The position numbers and the translations under genes were made by a program. 64,000 bases of DNA from Bin87 sp965261195 (lineage in GTDB: Bacteria > Chloroflexota > Dehalococcoidia > Lucifugimonadales > UBA3495). Below the pieces are notes generated by a model. It worked only from the letters and a program-made list of their open reading frames with translations. It did not search any database and was not told the DNA's origin. The DNA lies in the NCBI GenBank assembly GCA_965261195.1, contig OZ253455.1:3596001-3660000 (forward strand). The letters are read 5' to 3'. Shown one piece after another: positions 25,068 to 33,329 of this stretch (its first letter is position 1; every line of letters starts with the position of its first letter).

Positions 25068-25255
25068 CAGAAAGCACCCCGAATACGATTGCCGAAGTCA
25101 AATCGTTGTTGATATTGATTTTTGCCCTTGCTGCCGTTTTTGGCGTTACGGGTTTGCTTGGTGGTCTGTGGGCAATTCTGCAAGGGTCAAAAGGGGGCGA
25201 CTACAGATTGATGGCACACATATATTTGCGAACAGTGCATCGAGGTTGGAGCTAA
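25064..25255 (+). CDS. Small single-span membrane protein
   Basis: 63 residues with one hydrophobic segment (SLLILIFALAAVFGVTGLLG). No family recognised. Its ATG overlaps the stop of the methyltransferase-HNH gene (ATGA), so the two are coupled. A good terminator follows 37 bases downstream. Confidence 0.5.
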   Translation: MTESTPNTIAEVKSLLILIFALAAVFGVTGLLGGLWAILQGSKGGDYRLMAHIYLRTVHRGWS

Positions 25256-25291
25256 ACAGCGCTTCTACCGGCGATATCCGCGCGCCGTGGG

Positions 25292-25318
25292 CCCTCCCTT
25301 GAATTTGGGAGGGTTTTT
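25292..25318 (+). terminator. Rho-independent terminator
   Basis: CCCTCCC (25292-25298) pairs with GGGAGGG (25307-25313) around an 8-base loop, followed by TTTTT. It ends the transcript of the methyltransferase-HNH unit. Confidence 0.85.
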
Positions 25319-25444
25319 GAATTTGTCAAAATTTGCACGGTCGCATTCGGGCATGGCGTGGGCCTCCACTGCTATAACTGCGACCAAGACGCGATACGCG
25401 TTGCAGGTTGTAACCCGGCGGTGAAACTTCGGGTTGCGCCGTGA

Positions 25445-25470
25445 ACCGAGAGCTATCACCGAGAGCTATC
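25445..25470 (+). repeat. 13-bp tandem duplication abutting the minC start
   Basis: ACCGAGAGCTATC occurs twice in direct succession, ending one base before ATG 25472. It occupies the place of the ribosome-binding site; only GAGAG is a weak match. Confidence 0.75.
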
Positions 25471-25471
25471 A

Positions 25472-26416
25472 ATGAGTACGCACACGCAAATGATCGACGC
25501 CCCGAACACGACCGACGCGCCAGCTGCAATCAAGGTCTCGACGCGCGGGGCGTTGATCAACTTCGAGGTTGATGATTCCGTGCCCATCGAGGCGGCGTGT
25601 CGGGAGCTGAGGGAGCACCTGGGGCGTTTCCGCGAGCTGTACGCCGGCGGCGAGGTCCTGGTGGACGTTGGCCGACGTATGCTGTTCGACGAACAACGGG
25701 TGCGTATTCGCAAGGTTATCGAGTCTGAATCCGGGCTGTCGGTGCGGCAATTCTGGTGCGAGCCGGCAATCCTGGAAGCAGAACGCCAGCGGATCGGCGA
25801 TATGCTCGCGCAGCAGTCGGCAATCACGGGATATGTTCCACGCTCCGATGCGCCAGCTATTGCGTCGAACCCAGACGAGCCGGCCGATGGCCCAACCGCT
25901 GGTTCTGTTGATGATCATGTTCCTGCCGACGCTGCGGTTGAGCCAGAACCTGACGGGCAGATGGCCGGCGTGCTCAAGGTTGGCGGGCTGTCTGCTGACG
26001 ACGAGCGGGTCGGTGTGCCGGCCCTGGTGGTGCGAGGCACCTGCCGCGCCGGTGAAGTGCTCCGTTTGCCCGGCAGCGTGGTCATTTTGGGCAACGTGAA
26101 CCCGGGGGCGCAAGTCATCGCGCGCGGCGACATCCTGGTGTTTGGCGCGTTGCGCGGGCTGGCCCACGCCGGAGCCGAAGGCGATGTCACCGCTACTATC
26201 GTGGCAATGTCCGCCGCCAATCCGATCCTGCGCATCGCCGGGTATAGCTGGGATGCCGAGGAGTGGGGCGATGTTGAGTCGCAGATTGCGGCGGGCCGGC
26301 GGGGGCCGGGACACAACGGGGGCATCACCGCCAGTGTGCGCAATCGTGCGGTGCAGGTGTCGCCCTATCAGAGAAATTACGGGATAAACCAGGGAGGAAA
26401 CCCCAATGAGCGGTAA
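25472..26416 (+). CDS. minC: Septum site-determining protein MinC
   Basis: FtsZ-assembly inhibitor of the Min system, 314 residues. Residues ~1-110 match the MinC N-terminal domain; ~110-180 is a low-complexity Pro/Asp/Ala linker, longer than usual. From ~185 comes the C-terminal beta-helix: VVRGTCRAGEVLRLPGSVVI, then LGNVNPGAQVIARGDILVFG and LRGLAHAGAEGD. That part dimerises and binds MinD. Start ATG 25472 lies just after a 13-bp tandem repeat. It overlaps minD by 11 bases. Confidence 0.9.
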   Translation: MSTHTQMIDAPNTTDAPAAIKVSTRGALINFEVDDSVPIEAACRELREHLGRFRELYAGGEVLVDVGRRMLFDEQRVRIRKVIESESGLSVRQFWCEPAILEAERQRIGDMLAQQSAITGYVPRSDAPAIASNPDEPADGPTAGSVDDHVPADAAVEPEPDGQMAGVLKVGGLSADDERVGVPALVVRGTCRAGEVLRLPGSVVILGNVNPGAQVIARGDILVFGALRGLAHAGAEGDVTATIVAMSAANPILRIAGYSWDAEEWGDVESQIAAGRRGPGHNGGITASVRNRAVQVSPYQRNYGINQGGNPNER

Positions 26417-27230
26417 GACCATCGTAATGACTTCCGGTAAGGGAGGCGTCGGCAAGACCACTGCCACGGCGAACGTGGGAACAGCCTTGGCGCTGCGCTC
26501 CAATCGGGTGGTGGTCATCGACACCGACATTGGGCTGCGCAACCTGGACGTTGTGATGGGGTTGGAAAACCGCATCGTGTTTGACCTGGTTGACGTGGTG
26601 GAGGAGCGGTGCCGCATCGAACAGGCGCTGATTCGCGACAAGCACGCCGGCGAGTTGTACCTGATTGCCGCGGCGCAGACCCGCGACAAAGACTGCGTTT
26701 CAGCGCAACAGTTGATCGACTTGTGCCGCCGACTGGAAGAGGATTTCGACTACGTGGTCGTGGATTGCCCAGCCGGAATCGAACAGGGTTTCCGCAACGC
26801 CATCGCAGCGGCCAGGGAGGCGTTGATAGTTACCACGCCGGAGGTATCGGCAATTCGGGATGCCGACCGGGTCATCGGTCTGCTGCACGCCAGCGACATT
26901 CGCCACGCCCGGGTCATCATCAATCGCATCAAGCCGGAGATGGTGCGGCAAGGCAACATGATGTCTGCCGACGACGTGCTGGAGATGCTGGGGATAGAAG
27001 CCGTTGGGCTGGTGCCGTCGGATGATCGGGTCATCACCTCCACCAACAACGGTACGCCGGTGGTGTATGACGCCGCGTCGCCGTCCGGTCGGGAATTCGT
27101 CCGCATTGCGGCGCGGCTGGACGGCGAGCACATCCCGATGGTCGAGCCCGAGGAAGAACGCCCCGATTCCATAATGGACAGGGTTCGTTTCCTGATGGGA
27201 ATGAACCGGAGAACATCGGCCAATGTTTGA
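26406..27230 (+). CDS. minD: Septum site-determining ATPase MinD
   Basis: Membrane-cycling ParA/MinD ATPase, 274 residues, which recruits MinC to the membrane and is displaced by MinE. The deviant Walker A SGKGGVGKTT is at residues 10-19, and DTDIGLRNLDVVMGLENR and VVDCPAGIEQGF follow. The C-terminus (SIMDRVRFLMGMNRR) fits the amphipathic membrane-targeting helix. AGGGAGG precedes ATG 26406 inside the end of minC. It overlaps minE by 8 bases. Confidence 0.96.
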   Translation: MSGKTIVMTSGKGGVGKTTATANVGTALALRSNRVVVIDTDIGLRNLDVVMGLENRIVFDLVDVVEERCRIEQALIRDKHAGELYLIAAAQTRDKDCVSAQQLIDLCRRLEEDFDYVVVDCPAGIEQGFRNAIAAAREALIVTTPEVSAIRDADRVIGLLHASDIRHARVIINRIKPEMVRQGNMMSADDVLEMLGIEAVGLVPSDDRVITSTNNGTPVVYDAASPSGREFVRIAARLDGEHIPMVEPEEERPDSIMDRVRFLMGMNRRTSANV

Positions 27231-27480
27231 TTTACTACGCATCGGACGCGGCAAACCCAACCAAAACCCCCGGCAGGTGGCGAGGGAGCGGGTTCAGGCG
27301 ACGATACGGCGGGATCGGCTGGAAGTATCCACGCCGCAGCTGTCGGAGCTGCGGGTGAATATGCTGATCACCATCCGGGAGCACCTGCCGGTGGCGCCGG
27401 AATTCGCCGAGTTCGCGCTGCATCGGGATGGCGAGGACGTGTTCCTGGTGTCGCGGGTGAGACTACAGCAACATCGCTGA
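27223..27480 (+). CDS. minE: Cell division topological specificity factor MinE
   Basis: 85 residues, the usual MinE length. The N-terminal amphipathic segment MFDLLRIGR is followed by an anti-MinCD helix-like region (ARERVQATIRRDRLEVS) and a dimerisation half (LSELRVNMLITIREHLPV). The match is divergent; the call is firm because it directly follows and overlaps minD. It stimulates MinD ATPase and so positions the septum. Confidence 0.85.
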   Translation: MFDLLRIGRGKPNQNPRQVARERVQATIRRDRLEVSTPQLSELRVNMLITIREHLPVAPEFAEFALHRDGEDVFLVSRVRLQQHR

Positions 27481-27553
27481 CTATCAGCCACCCTGAGGCT
27501 TCTCCCCGCCCGGTGGTCTGGCGTCCGACACCGGCGATGGCGGCCGCATCGCA

Positions 27554-27581
27554 TTGACCAACCGGACAAGTGGGTTATAAT
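27554..27581 (+). promoter_or_regulatory. Predicted sigma-70 promoter upstream of the MFS gene
   Basis: TTGACC (27554-27559) and a perfect TATAAT (27576-27581) are 16 bases apart, about 140 bases before ATG 27721. The 240-base gap between minE and the MFS gene holds nothing else recognisable. Confidence 0.6.
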
Positions 27582-27720
27582 GCTGCCCACTCAACAGGTG
27601 AAATCAGACGCCATCAACTTGGATCTGCTTGATTGCGCCACGTTCCTGATTACGCCCACGTCGAATGGCATCAATTCGGCTTGGTTTGGCGCAGGAACAT
27701 CGGCATAAAGGGGTAGGGGT

Positions 27721-29127
27721 ATGGCCACGGCTCAGGCACCGGAAAGCAACTATTTCGCCAGGAAGGCGAACCGATTCCTAGCGGCCCTCATCTTTCGCGA
27801 TTTCCGGTTCCTCGCGGTGGCGACGCTGTGCAGCGGCAGTGGCGCCTGGGCGCTGATCGTGGCCCGTGCCTCCTGGGTATACGAAATACCGGCCGTGCAA
27901 GATGCCAACACCGCCGGCCTGTGGGTTGGGCTCGTAACCTTTGCGGCGATGTCGCCGCGGTTTTTCGCCACTCCCTTCATCGGTTATCTGGCGGACAAGG
28001 TAACGCGGAAACGGCTGCTGCAATGGGTGTATGTTTTACAGCTGGCGCAGGCCTCGGTGATGGCCGTACTGGTGATGATGGGCGTGGATAATCCGTGGTA
28101 CGTCGTGATACTGGCGATAGTAAACGGCACTTTGCGAGCCACGCAGCAGACGGCGGCCCAATCGCTGGCGCCGAACCTGGTGGACCGGGAGCGGCTGCCC
28201 AACGCGGTGGCGCTGAATGAGGCCATGCAGCAGGGTTCGCGAGCGGTTGGCCCGGCAATCTTGCTGGCGATTGCAGTTGCGGTGGGTGCTTCGTCCGAGC
28301 CGGGCAGCCCGTTGTTCAGCCTCCAATCACTGGGATTCACAATAGGCACATCGGCCATCGTGTTCTGGTCGTGCGCCGCGTTCTATCTGGTTGCGCTGAT
28401 TTCGTCGCTGAACATCAGAACCGTATCTACCGGCAATATCGACCGGCGGCGGAGCTTCTGGGCCAACACTGCGGCCGGATTCGCCTACGCATACAGCACC
28501 CCGCTGGTTTTCGGCATTATCCTGATGGCGGTGGCCCATTGCGTACTGGTAATGTCGTTTGAATCCATGCTGCCGCCGCTGGCTCGCGAAAAGCTATCTC
28601 CGGATGGCCTAACCTTTAGCCGAAACGACGTGTACGCCCTGATGACGGCGCTGGGCATCGGAGCGCTGTTCTCGTCAATTTTTGTCGGCGGCATCGTAAG
28701 CCACTTGACCCGTGGGCGGATATTCCTGCTGCTCGGTTTTACCAGCAGCTTGACACCCATCGGGCTGGGCTTGTCTTTCACAACGGGGATATCCATAACC
28801 GCTGCCATACTTATGGGCCTCGGCACAGCTGGCTTTATGACTATCACACACACCATTATTCAGTCGGTAGTGCCTGATGACATACGCGGTCGGGTAGCAT
28901 CCGTATATTCGATGCACGTCGGCGGTAGCATGGCGTTTGCTAACCTGCTGTATGGCCGCTTGGCCGACTACTGGTCGGCGGGCAACGTCATGGCCATCGC
29001 CGGGGCCGCGTTTACCATCGTAGTGATTGTCACCGTTATTGCCAGCGGATTCTGGCGGGGAATCTATTTCCGCGGCCAGGCCCGTCCCGTTGCAGCGGCG
29101 GCTCCCGCCGGCGGCGACGACGACTAG
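27721..29127 (+). CDS. Major facilitator superfamily transporter
   Basis: 468 residues with about 12 hydrophobic segments. Residues ~85-95 contain the loop GYLADKVTRKRLLQW, the MFS motif A, and similar spacing occurs in the second half. It resembles the enterobactin-exporter/macrolide-efflux group (LADKVTRKR; AATQQTAAQSLAPNLVDRERLPNA-type helix). ATG 27721 follows AAAGGGGTAGGGG. Substrate unknown. Gene stands 45 bases before the aminotransferase and may share its transcript. Confidence 0.88.
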   Translation: MATAQAPESNYFARKANRFLAALIFRDFRFLAVATLCSGSGAWALIVARASWVYEIPAVQDANTAGLWVGLVTFAAMSPRFFATPFIGYLADKVTRKRLLQWVYVLQLAQASVMAVLVMMGVDNPWYVVILAIVNGTLRATQQTAAQSLAPNLVDRERLPNAVALNEAMQQGSRAVGPAILLAIAVAVGASSEPGSPLFSLQSLGFTIGTSAIVFWSCAAFYLVALISSLNIRTVSTGNIDRRRSFWANTAAGFAYAYSTPLVFGIILMAVAHCVLVMSFESMLPPLAREKLSPDGLTFSRNDVYALMTALGIGALFSSIFVGGIVSHLTRGRIFLLLGFTSSLTPIGLGLSFTTGISITAAILMGLGTAGFMTITHTIIQSVVPDDIRGRVASVYSMHVGGSMAFANLLYGRLADYWSAGNVMAIAGAAFTIVVIVTVIASGFWRGIYFRGQARPVAAAAPAGGDDD

Positions 29128-29172
29128 CGCCGCAGTCCAACCACGTTAGCCAGTTGCGAACCGGGGTGTCTG

Positions 29173-30495
29173 ATGCCGTTTGACGAAGTTGCCCGTTACC
29201 GGGAAACCACCCCGCAATCCCGCGCCATCTGGGAGGAAGCCTGCCGCTATCTGCCGGACGGGGACAGCCGCAATTCCATCTTCTGGAAACCCTATCCGAT
29301 ATTCACGGAGTCGGCCCAGGGCGCCGTGGTTACCGACGCCGACGGTGTCGAACGGCTGGATTTCATCAACACGATGACGACCATGATCCTGGGGCACGGG
29401 CCGGCGCCGGTGCTGGATGCCGTGCGCAAGCAGTTGGACCACGGCCTGGCCTACAACTCACCAAACCGACACCAGGTGGATTTGGCCAGGATTCTCTGTG
29501 AGCGGATACCGAGTTTCCAGCAGGTGCGGTTCACCAACTCAGGCACCGAGGCGACGCTGAACACCATTCGGGCGGCGCGCGCGTTCACCGGGCGCAGCAA
29601 ATTCGCCAAGGTGGAAGGTGGTTACCACGGCACCCACGATGCCGTAATGGTGAGCCTGCGCATCGACCCCGCCACGGGCGGCGACTACGACAACCCCCAA
29701 CCTGTCGCGTCCAGCGCCGGGTTGGCTCCGGGGACGCTGGAACAAGCGGTCATCATTCCCTATAACGACGTGGAGGTCGCCCGGCGCATACTGGAAGCAA
29801 ATCGGGACGAACTGGCGGCGGTTATCGTGGAGCCGGTGATGGGTTCGGTTGGTATGCTGCCGGCGGATTCCGGATATCTCCAGATGCTGCGGGACTTTGC
29901 CGACGACAGCGGCGCGCTGCTCATATTCGACGAGGTGATCAGCTTCCGTGTCGCGGCGGGAGGCGCCCAGGATTACTATGGCATTACGCCGGACCTGACG
30001 TCGCTGGGCAAGATAATTGGCGGCGGTTTTCCGGTGGGCGCCTTCGGCGGGCGTTCCGACATAATGAGCCTGTACAGCCCCAGCAACGGGCCGGTGGTTG
30101 CCCATGCGGGAACCTTCAACGCCAATCCGGTTACTATGGCTGCCGGCGTGGCCACCATGACCGAACTGTCGCCAACCGTCTATCGCCGACTGGCGGAACT
30201 GACCGATATGCTGCGCCAGGGTTTGCGGATGGTCTGCTCAGAACTGGAGCAACCGGTGGTGGTTACGGGCGTCGGCTCCCTGTTCGGAGTACACTTCACC
30301 GACCAACCCATCCGGCACTACCGGGACATTGCCGCCACCGACAAGGCGCTGGCGGAACGGGTGTTCATGGGGATGCTGAACGAAGGGTTCCTGCTGGCGC
30401 CGAATCTGGTCGGCGCAATGTCGATGGCGTTGGGCGAAATTGAAGTGGATGCCTTCGTGAGGGCATTCCGTCGCGTGCTGATGCGCCAGATTTAA
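29173..30495 (+). CDS. Class III aminotransferase related to glutamate-1-semialdehyde aminomutase
   Basis: 440-residue PLP enzyme with NSGTEA at 122-127, GGYHGTHDAVM near 149-159, the PLP aspartate in FDEV (D253) and lysine K280 in SLGKIIGGGFPVGAFGG. It is clearly paralogous to hemL (197) but lacks some aminomutase-specific sequence (SFGAPVEQE region differs). A transaminase or another aminomutase is more likely than tetrapyrrole synthesis. The transcript probably ends at the hairpin at 30517, which is split by an inserted repeat. Confidence 0.85.
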   Translation: MPFDEVARYRETTPQSRAIWEEACRYLPDGDSRNSIFWKPYPIFTESAQGAVVTDADGVERLDFINTMTTMILGHGPAPVLDAVRKQLDHGLAYNSPNRHQVDLARILCERIPSFQQVRFTNSGTEATLNTIRAARAFTGRSKFAKVEGGYHGTHDAVMVSLRIDPATGGDYDNPQPVASSAGLAPGTLEQAVIIPYNDVEVARRILEANRDELAAVIVEPVMGSVGMLPADSGYLQMLRDFADDSGALLIFDEVISFRVAAGGAQDYYGITPDLTSLGKIIGGGFPVGAFGGRSDIMSLYSPSNGPVVAHAGTFNANPVTMAAGVATMTELSPTVYRRLAELTDMLRQGLRMVCSELEQPVVVTGVGSLFGVHFTDQPIRHYRDIAATDKALAERVFMGMLNEGFLLAPNLVGAMSMALGEIEVDAFVRAFRRVLMRQI

Positions 30496-30516
30496 AGCGC
30501 ACGTTGGCATACAGCA

Positions 30517-30675
30517 AACAGGCCGGGGCGACCGATGAGTCGCCCCGGTAACTGTTCACGTTTGAGGGGACGGGTCGGTTTGCAAAGCAAATTCCGTGCT
30601 TGGCCACCCGTCCACAACCAGTCGGAAAAGCCGAAGATCCCCTCAAGTCTGAACAGTTACTCGCCCCGGCCTGTT
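30517..30675 (+). terminator. Terminator-like hairpin interrupted by a MITE-like insertion
   Basis: Left arm AACAGGCCGGGGCGA (30517-30531), loop CCGATGAG, right arm starts TCGCCCCG at 30540-30547. There the 113-bp element is inserted. After it, TCGCCCCG is repeated (30661-30668) and the arm completed by GCCTGTT (30669-30675). Without the insertion the stem is a perfect 15 bp. With it, the complete right arm lies ~130 bases away from the left arm. Confidence 0.75.
30540..30668 (-). mobile_element. MITE-like element, copy 2 (113 bp plus 8-bp target duplications)
   Basis: The element spans 30548-30660 and lies in the opposite orientation to the other two copies. Ends are GTAACTGTTCA and TGAACAGTTAC. 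Flanking duplications TCGCCCCG are perfect (30540-30547 and 30661-30668). The terminal ~25 bases agree with the other copies, while the centre has diverged more. It is non-coding. Its target is the right arm of a GC-rich hairpin. Confidence 0.87.
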
Positions 30676-30696
30676 CTGTTTCGGATGTCCGGCTGT

Positions 30697-31026
30697 TCAG
30701 TCCACCGGCGGGCGCTTTTCCCACTTCTCCGGTACCGGATACACCGGGGTGGCAATCTTGCGGATGTTCTCGGTGGCAAACCAGTCCGCGCACTCTTCCC
30801 GCCACTTCACGAAATGCGGCGCGTTGCGATGGGCGTCCACCGCTGCGTCGTCCTCATAGACTTCAAACAGGTGGATTTTGTTCTCGTCTTCGTTGTCTTG
30901 CAGGACGTCAAAGCGCAGGCAGCCGGGCTCGTCGTTGTTGGAGCCGCGGGCGTCTCCCAGCATGGAGGCCATGAACTGGTCTTTGAATCCAGGCTTGATA
31001 TTGATTTCGACAATCAGTGCAATCAT
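30697..31026 (-). CDS. Putative antibiotic biosynthesis monooxygenase-domain protein
   Basis: 109 residues of the ABM/dimeric alpha-beta barrel fold (YgiN/LsrG-like). It opens with IVEINIKPGFKDQFMASML and has CLRFDVLQDNEDENKIHLFE and HFVKWREECADWF, the usual pattern of quinol monooxygenase-like proteins. Many act on quinols or as signal-degrading isomerases; the substrate here is unknown. GGAGA lies upstream of ATG 31026, and TATAAT at 31065-31060 on the minus strand may be its -10 box. Confidence 0.8.
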   Translation of the reverse strand: MIALIVEINIKPGFKDQFMASMLGDARGSNNDEPGCLRFDVLQDNEDENKIHLFEVYEDDAAVDAHRNAPHFVKWREECADWFATENIRKIATPVYPVPEKWEKRPPVD

Positions 31027-31145
31027 CGGTGTCTCCTTGCCAAAGGTGGTGTCTGGAAGATTATAGCATCGGCAGCGCTGGCAGGGGACATGGCTTAGGC
31101 TCTCGGCGTACCCGCTTTGTCATTGCCAGGAGCGCCCAACTCCAA

Positions 31146-31170
31146 CTGTCATTGCGAGCGCAGCGTGGCA
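31146..31170 (+). repeat. Partial copy of the 59.2-kb inverted repeat
   Basis: 25 bases starting CTGTCATTGCGAGCGCAGCG are identical to 59236-59260. A second degenerate TGTCATTGCCAGGAGCGCC lies just before, at ~31121-31139. This is a half-copy of a dispersed palindromic repeat in the 240-base gap between two genes. Confidence 0.7.
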
Positions 31171-31268
31171 GACTGCCCGTTGATGTATTTGGTGGCAGGG
31201 TAGCGATGATGCGCCTGGTGGTTGTAGAATGCGGCTAACCTGCCAATTCGGTAGGAGGAGGCCCAATC

Positions 31269-31484
31269 ATGGCTGATATTCCGATTGTTTACACGCTGAC
31301 GGTCTGTCCGGCCTGCGACCTGCTGCGCAACTCGTGGCGCAGGGAAGGCGTGGAGTATGAGGAACGCCGGGTTGACCAGAGTCAGGAAACGCTGGACGAG
31401 GCGCTGGACTTTGGCGACGCCGTGCCCATCATCGTGTGGCCCGATGGCAGGGTTGAAACGGGGTTTCGCGGCGCCCGTGGTTGA
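31269..31484 (+). CDS. Glutaredoxin-like protein
   Basis: 71-residue thioredoxin-fold mini-protein with the redox motif CPAC (VYTLTVCPACDLLRNSWRRE) and a TVPxI-type cis-proline region (GDAVPIIVWPDG). Probably a small glutaredoxin or NrdH-like reductant. GTAGGAGGAGG precedes ATG 31269. It lies ~105 bases ahead of another thioredoxin-fold gene. Confidence 0.75.
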   Translation: MADIPIVYTLTVCPACDLLRNSWRREGVEYEERRVDQSQETLDEALDFGDAVPIIVWPDGRVETGFRGARG

Positions 31485-31590
31485 GAAATCGGCTAACGGA
31501 CGGTCAGTCCGTTTTCAGCAAACTCGGCGGCGCCCGGATGACCAGGGCGACTTACGGAAAGAATCACAGTTCTGCAATCGAGGTGCGATT

Positions 31591-32175
31591 ATGGTGCAAG
31601 AAAATAGCGTGGTAACCCCGGAGCGGTATGCTCAGGGATTGACCTACGACCAGTACATGGCCGGCATCAAGGTAAACAAGGCGCGTTTTGAAGAATATCA
31701 CGCCAACGTGAAGGTGCAGCCGGGACAGGCGGAGGCCCTCCGGGAGCTGGTGGCTGCTGAAAACGGGCCGTCGCGAATGATGGTAATCGGCGAGGACTGG
31801 TGCGGCGACGTAGTGCGTGAGCTGCCGGTGCTGGCGCGCGTTGCCGAGGCCGCCGGTCTGGAATTGCGAATCTTCCCGCGCGATGAGAACCATGACATTA
31901 TGAACGAGTTCCTCAAAGAGGGGCAGTATATGTCGATACCGGTGGCGGTGTTTTACGACCAGTCCCACGGTTATATGTGCCACTGGATCGAGCGCTCCGC
32001 AGCGGCGGGTCGGGAGCAAGCGGAGATTGAAGCGGCCATCCGCTCCGAACAGCCCGACATCAACGACCAGGACTTCGGACGGCAACGCCGCGCCCGCACC
32101 GCAGCCCGCGCCGCCGACTGGCAGAACGCAACAGTTGATGAACTGGTCGGACTGCTGCGCGAGCATCTCCACTAG
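31591..32175 (+). CDS. Thioredoxin-family protein
   Basis: 194 residues with a thioredoxin-like core: MMVIGEDWCGDVVRELPVLA, with only one Cys of the usual CxxC retained (WCGD), then ELRIFPRDENHDIMNEFL and SIPVAVFYDQ. This pattern matches the thioredoxin-like proteins with a WCGD motif. ATG 31591 follows CGAGGTGCG. A longer frame back to 31357 would overlap the glutaredoxin-like gene and is not supported. Confidence 0.7.
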   Translation: MVQENSVVTPERYAQGLTYDQYMAGIKVNKARFEEYHANVKVQPGQAEALRELVAAENGPSRMMVIGEDWCGDVVRELPVLARVAEAAGLELRIFPRDENHDIMNEFLKEGQYMSIPVAVFYDQSHGYMCHWIERSAAAGREQAEIEAAIRSEQPDINDQDFGRQRRARTAARAADWQNATVDELVGLLREHLH

Positions 32176-32253
32176 CCAGAGTACCCGGTAGCCAGAGCAT
32201 CCGGCGTTTTCCAGTCGGGGACTCGGCAGCCGGGGAATATCGGCAGCCGGGGA

Positions 32254-32514
32254 TTAGTCGTCAACCGGCTCCAGGCTGAACCGGAACTCTTCGATGACCG
32301 GATTGGCCAGGAGTTGGTCGCACATCGCAGCAACGTCCATCTCGGCCTGGGCCGCGTCATAGCCGGCCACGCGCACCTCCAGGTACTTGCCGATGCGTAC
32401 ATCGGTGACGCCTGCGTAGCCCAGGCTGCGCAGCCCGCCCAGGACGGTCAGGCCCTGGGGGTCGTTGACGGCGGGTTTCAGCGTTACGTAGATGCGGGCC
32501 AAGAACACGGTCAA
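32254..32514 (-). CDS. purS: Phosphoribosylformylglycinamidine synthase subunit PurS
   Basis: 86-residue small subunit of the three-part FGAM synthase, which bridges PurL and PurQ in de novo purine synthesis. Features are an ARIYVTLKPAVNDPQGLTVL opening and GYAGVTDVRIGKYLEVRV. Start is TTG 32514 after AGGAAG. It closes the minus-strand purine block; purL and purQ are not in this window. Confidence 0.9.
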   Translation of the reverse strand: MTVFLARIYVTLKPAVNDPQGLTVLGGLRSLGYAGVTDVRIGKYLEVRVAGYDAAQAEMDVAAMCDQLLANPVIEEFRFSLEPVDD

Positions 32515-32544
32515 TTGCTTCCTGTAGCGGTGGTGGCTTGCGGT

Positions 32545-33318
32545 TTAGCTGCCCAGCGACTGCATCAGGTCGATGCCAGTGGTGCAGGGCAGCCCGTTGG
32601 CGAATTCCGGACCGGCGTTGCCGGGGTAGTCCTCGAAGAACCCGGCGATGCGTGCGGGGTCCACACCAATCATGCGGTCCAGCACACCCCAGGCGGTGAC
32701 GGCCACCATGCCTTCCGGTATGGCGGTATAGCGGCGCACGATGGCAAATTCTGCGGCCAGTGGGATGGCTGCCACGGCGGACCGCAGCGCCTCGACCTCG
32801 GTGTCGTCGGCCAGATTGTAGCTGACGATGATGTTGCCGTGCTCCAGGTTATGAACCAGCAGTTCATCCGGCAAGGGGTGGTTGAAAAATCCGCATTTGC
32901 TCCACATCGGCCAATGCCGGCCGGAGGTGGGCGGTATGGTGCTGTACCCAGCGGGATCGATGTCGCCGATGCGTTGCGTATCAGTGAAATGGCTGGTGCT
33001 GGGCATAATCTCAACGCGGATCGCACTATCGGTAGCCGGCACTTCCAGGAACGTGGGATAAGTCTGCGCCGCGGCGGGAGACGGAGCCGCAGGAGACGGG
33101 GTGGTGGTCGGCAGGTTCGGCAAGGTCGGAGCCGCGGTAGGCGCTAACGTCCCGATGGATGGGGTCGGCGTGGCCGGCGGGGGCGTGGCCGGTGCGATGG
33201 CAGTGGCGGCGGCCGGAGGTGTCGCCGATGGTTGCGGCAACGGCCCGGACGGCGACGCCTGACAGCCCAGGAACAGCAATGCGGTGGCTGCCAAAGCCAA
33301 TAACAGGGTCAGGGTCAT
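32545..33318 (-). CDS. DUF3105 lipoprotein
   Basis: 257 residues. An N-terminal hydrophobic segment ends in lipobox LLFLGC, then a long Pro/Ala/Thr-rich linker (~30-95) leads to the DUF3105 domain: IPPTSGRHWPMWSKCGFF, then DELLVHNLEHGNIIVSYNL and the C-terminal FANGLPC. Probably an outer-face, surface-anchored protein of unknown role. ATG 33318 follows the upstream stop by 11 bases; GTG 33360 is a longer alternative. The neighbour upstream is its paralogue. Confidence 0.75.
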   Translation of the reverse strand: MTLTLLLALAATALLFLGCQASPSGPLPQPSATPPAAATAIAPATPPPATPTPSIGTLAPTAAPTLPNLPTTTPSPAAPSPAAAQTYPTFLEVPATDSAIRVEIMPSTSHFTDTQRIGDIDPAGYSTIPPTSGRHWPMWSKCGFFNHPLPDELLVHNLEHGNIIVSYNLADDTEVEALRSAVAAIPLAAEFAIVRRYTAIPEGMVAVTAWGVLDRMIGVDPARIAGFFEDYPGNAGPEFANGLPCTTGIDLMQSLGS

Positions 33319-33329
33319 CGGGGCATTGA

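Noticed and set aside
27481..27720. An RNA gene in the 240-base gap after minE
   Set aside because: No tRNA-like cloverleaf or strong hairpin with T-run was found; only a promoter-like TTGACC/TATAAT pair.
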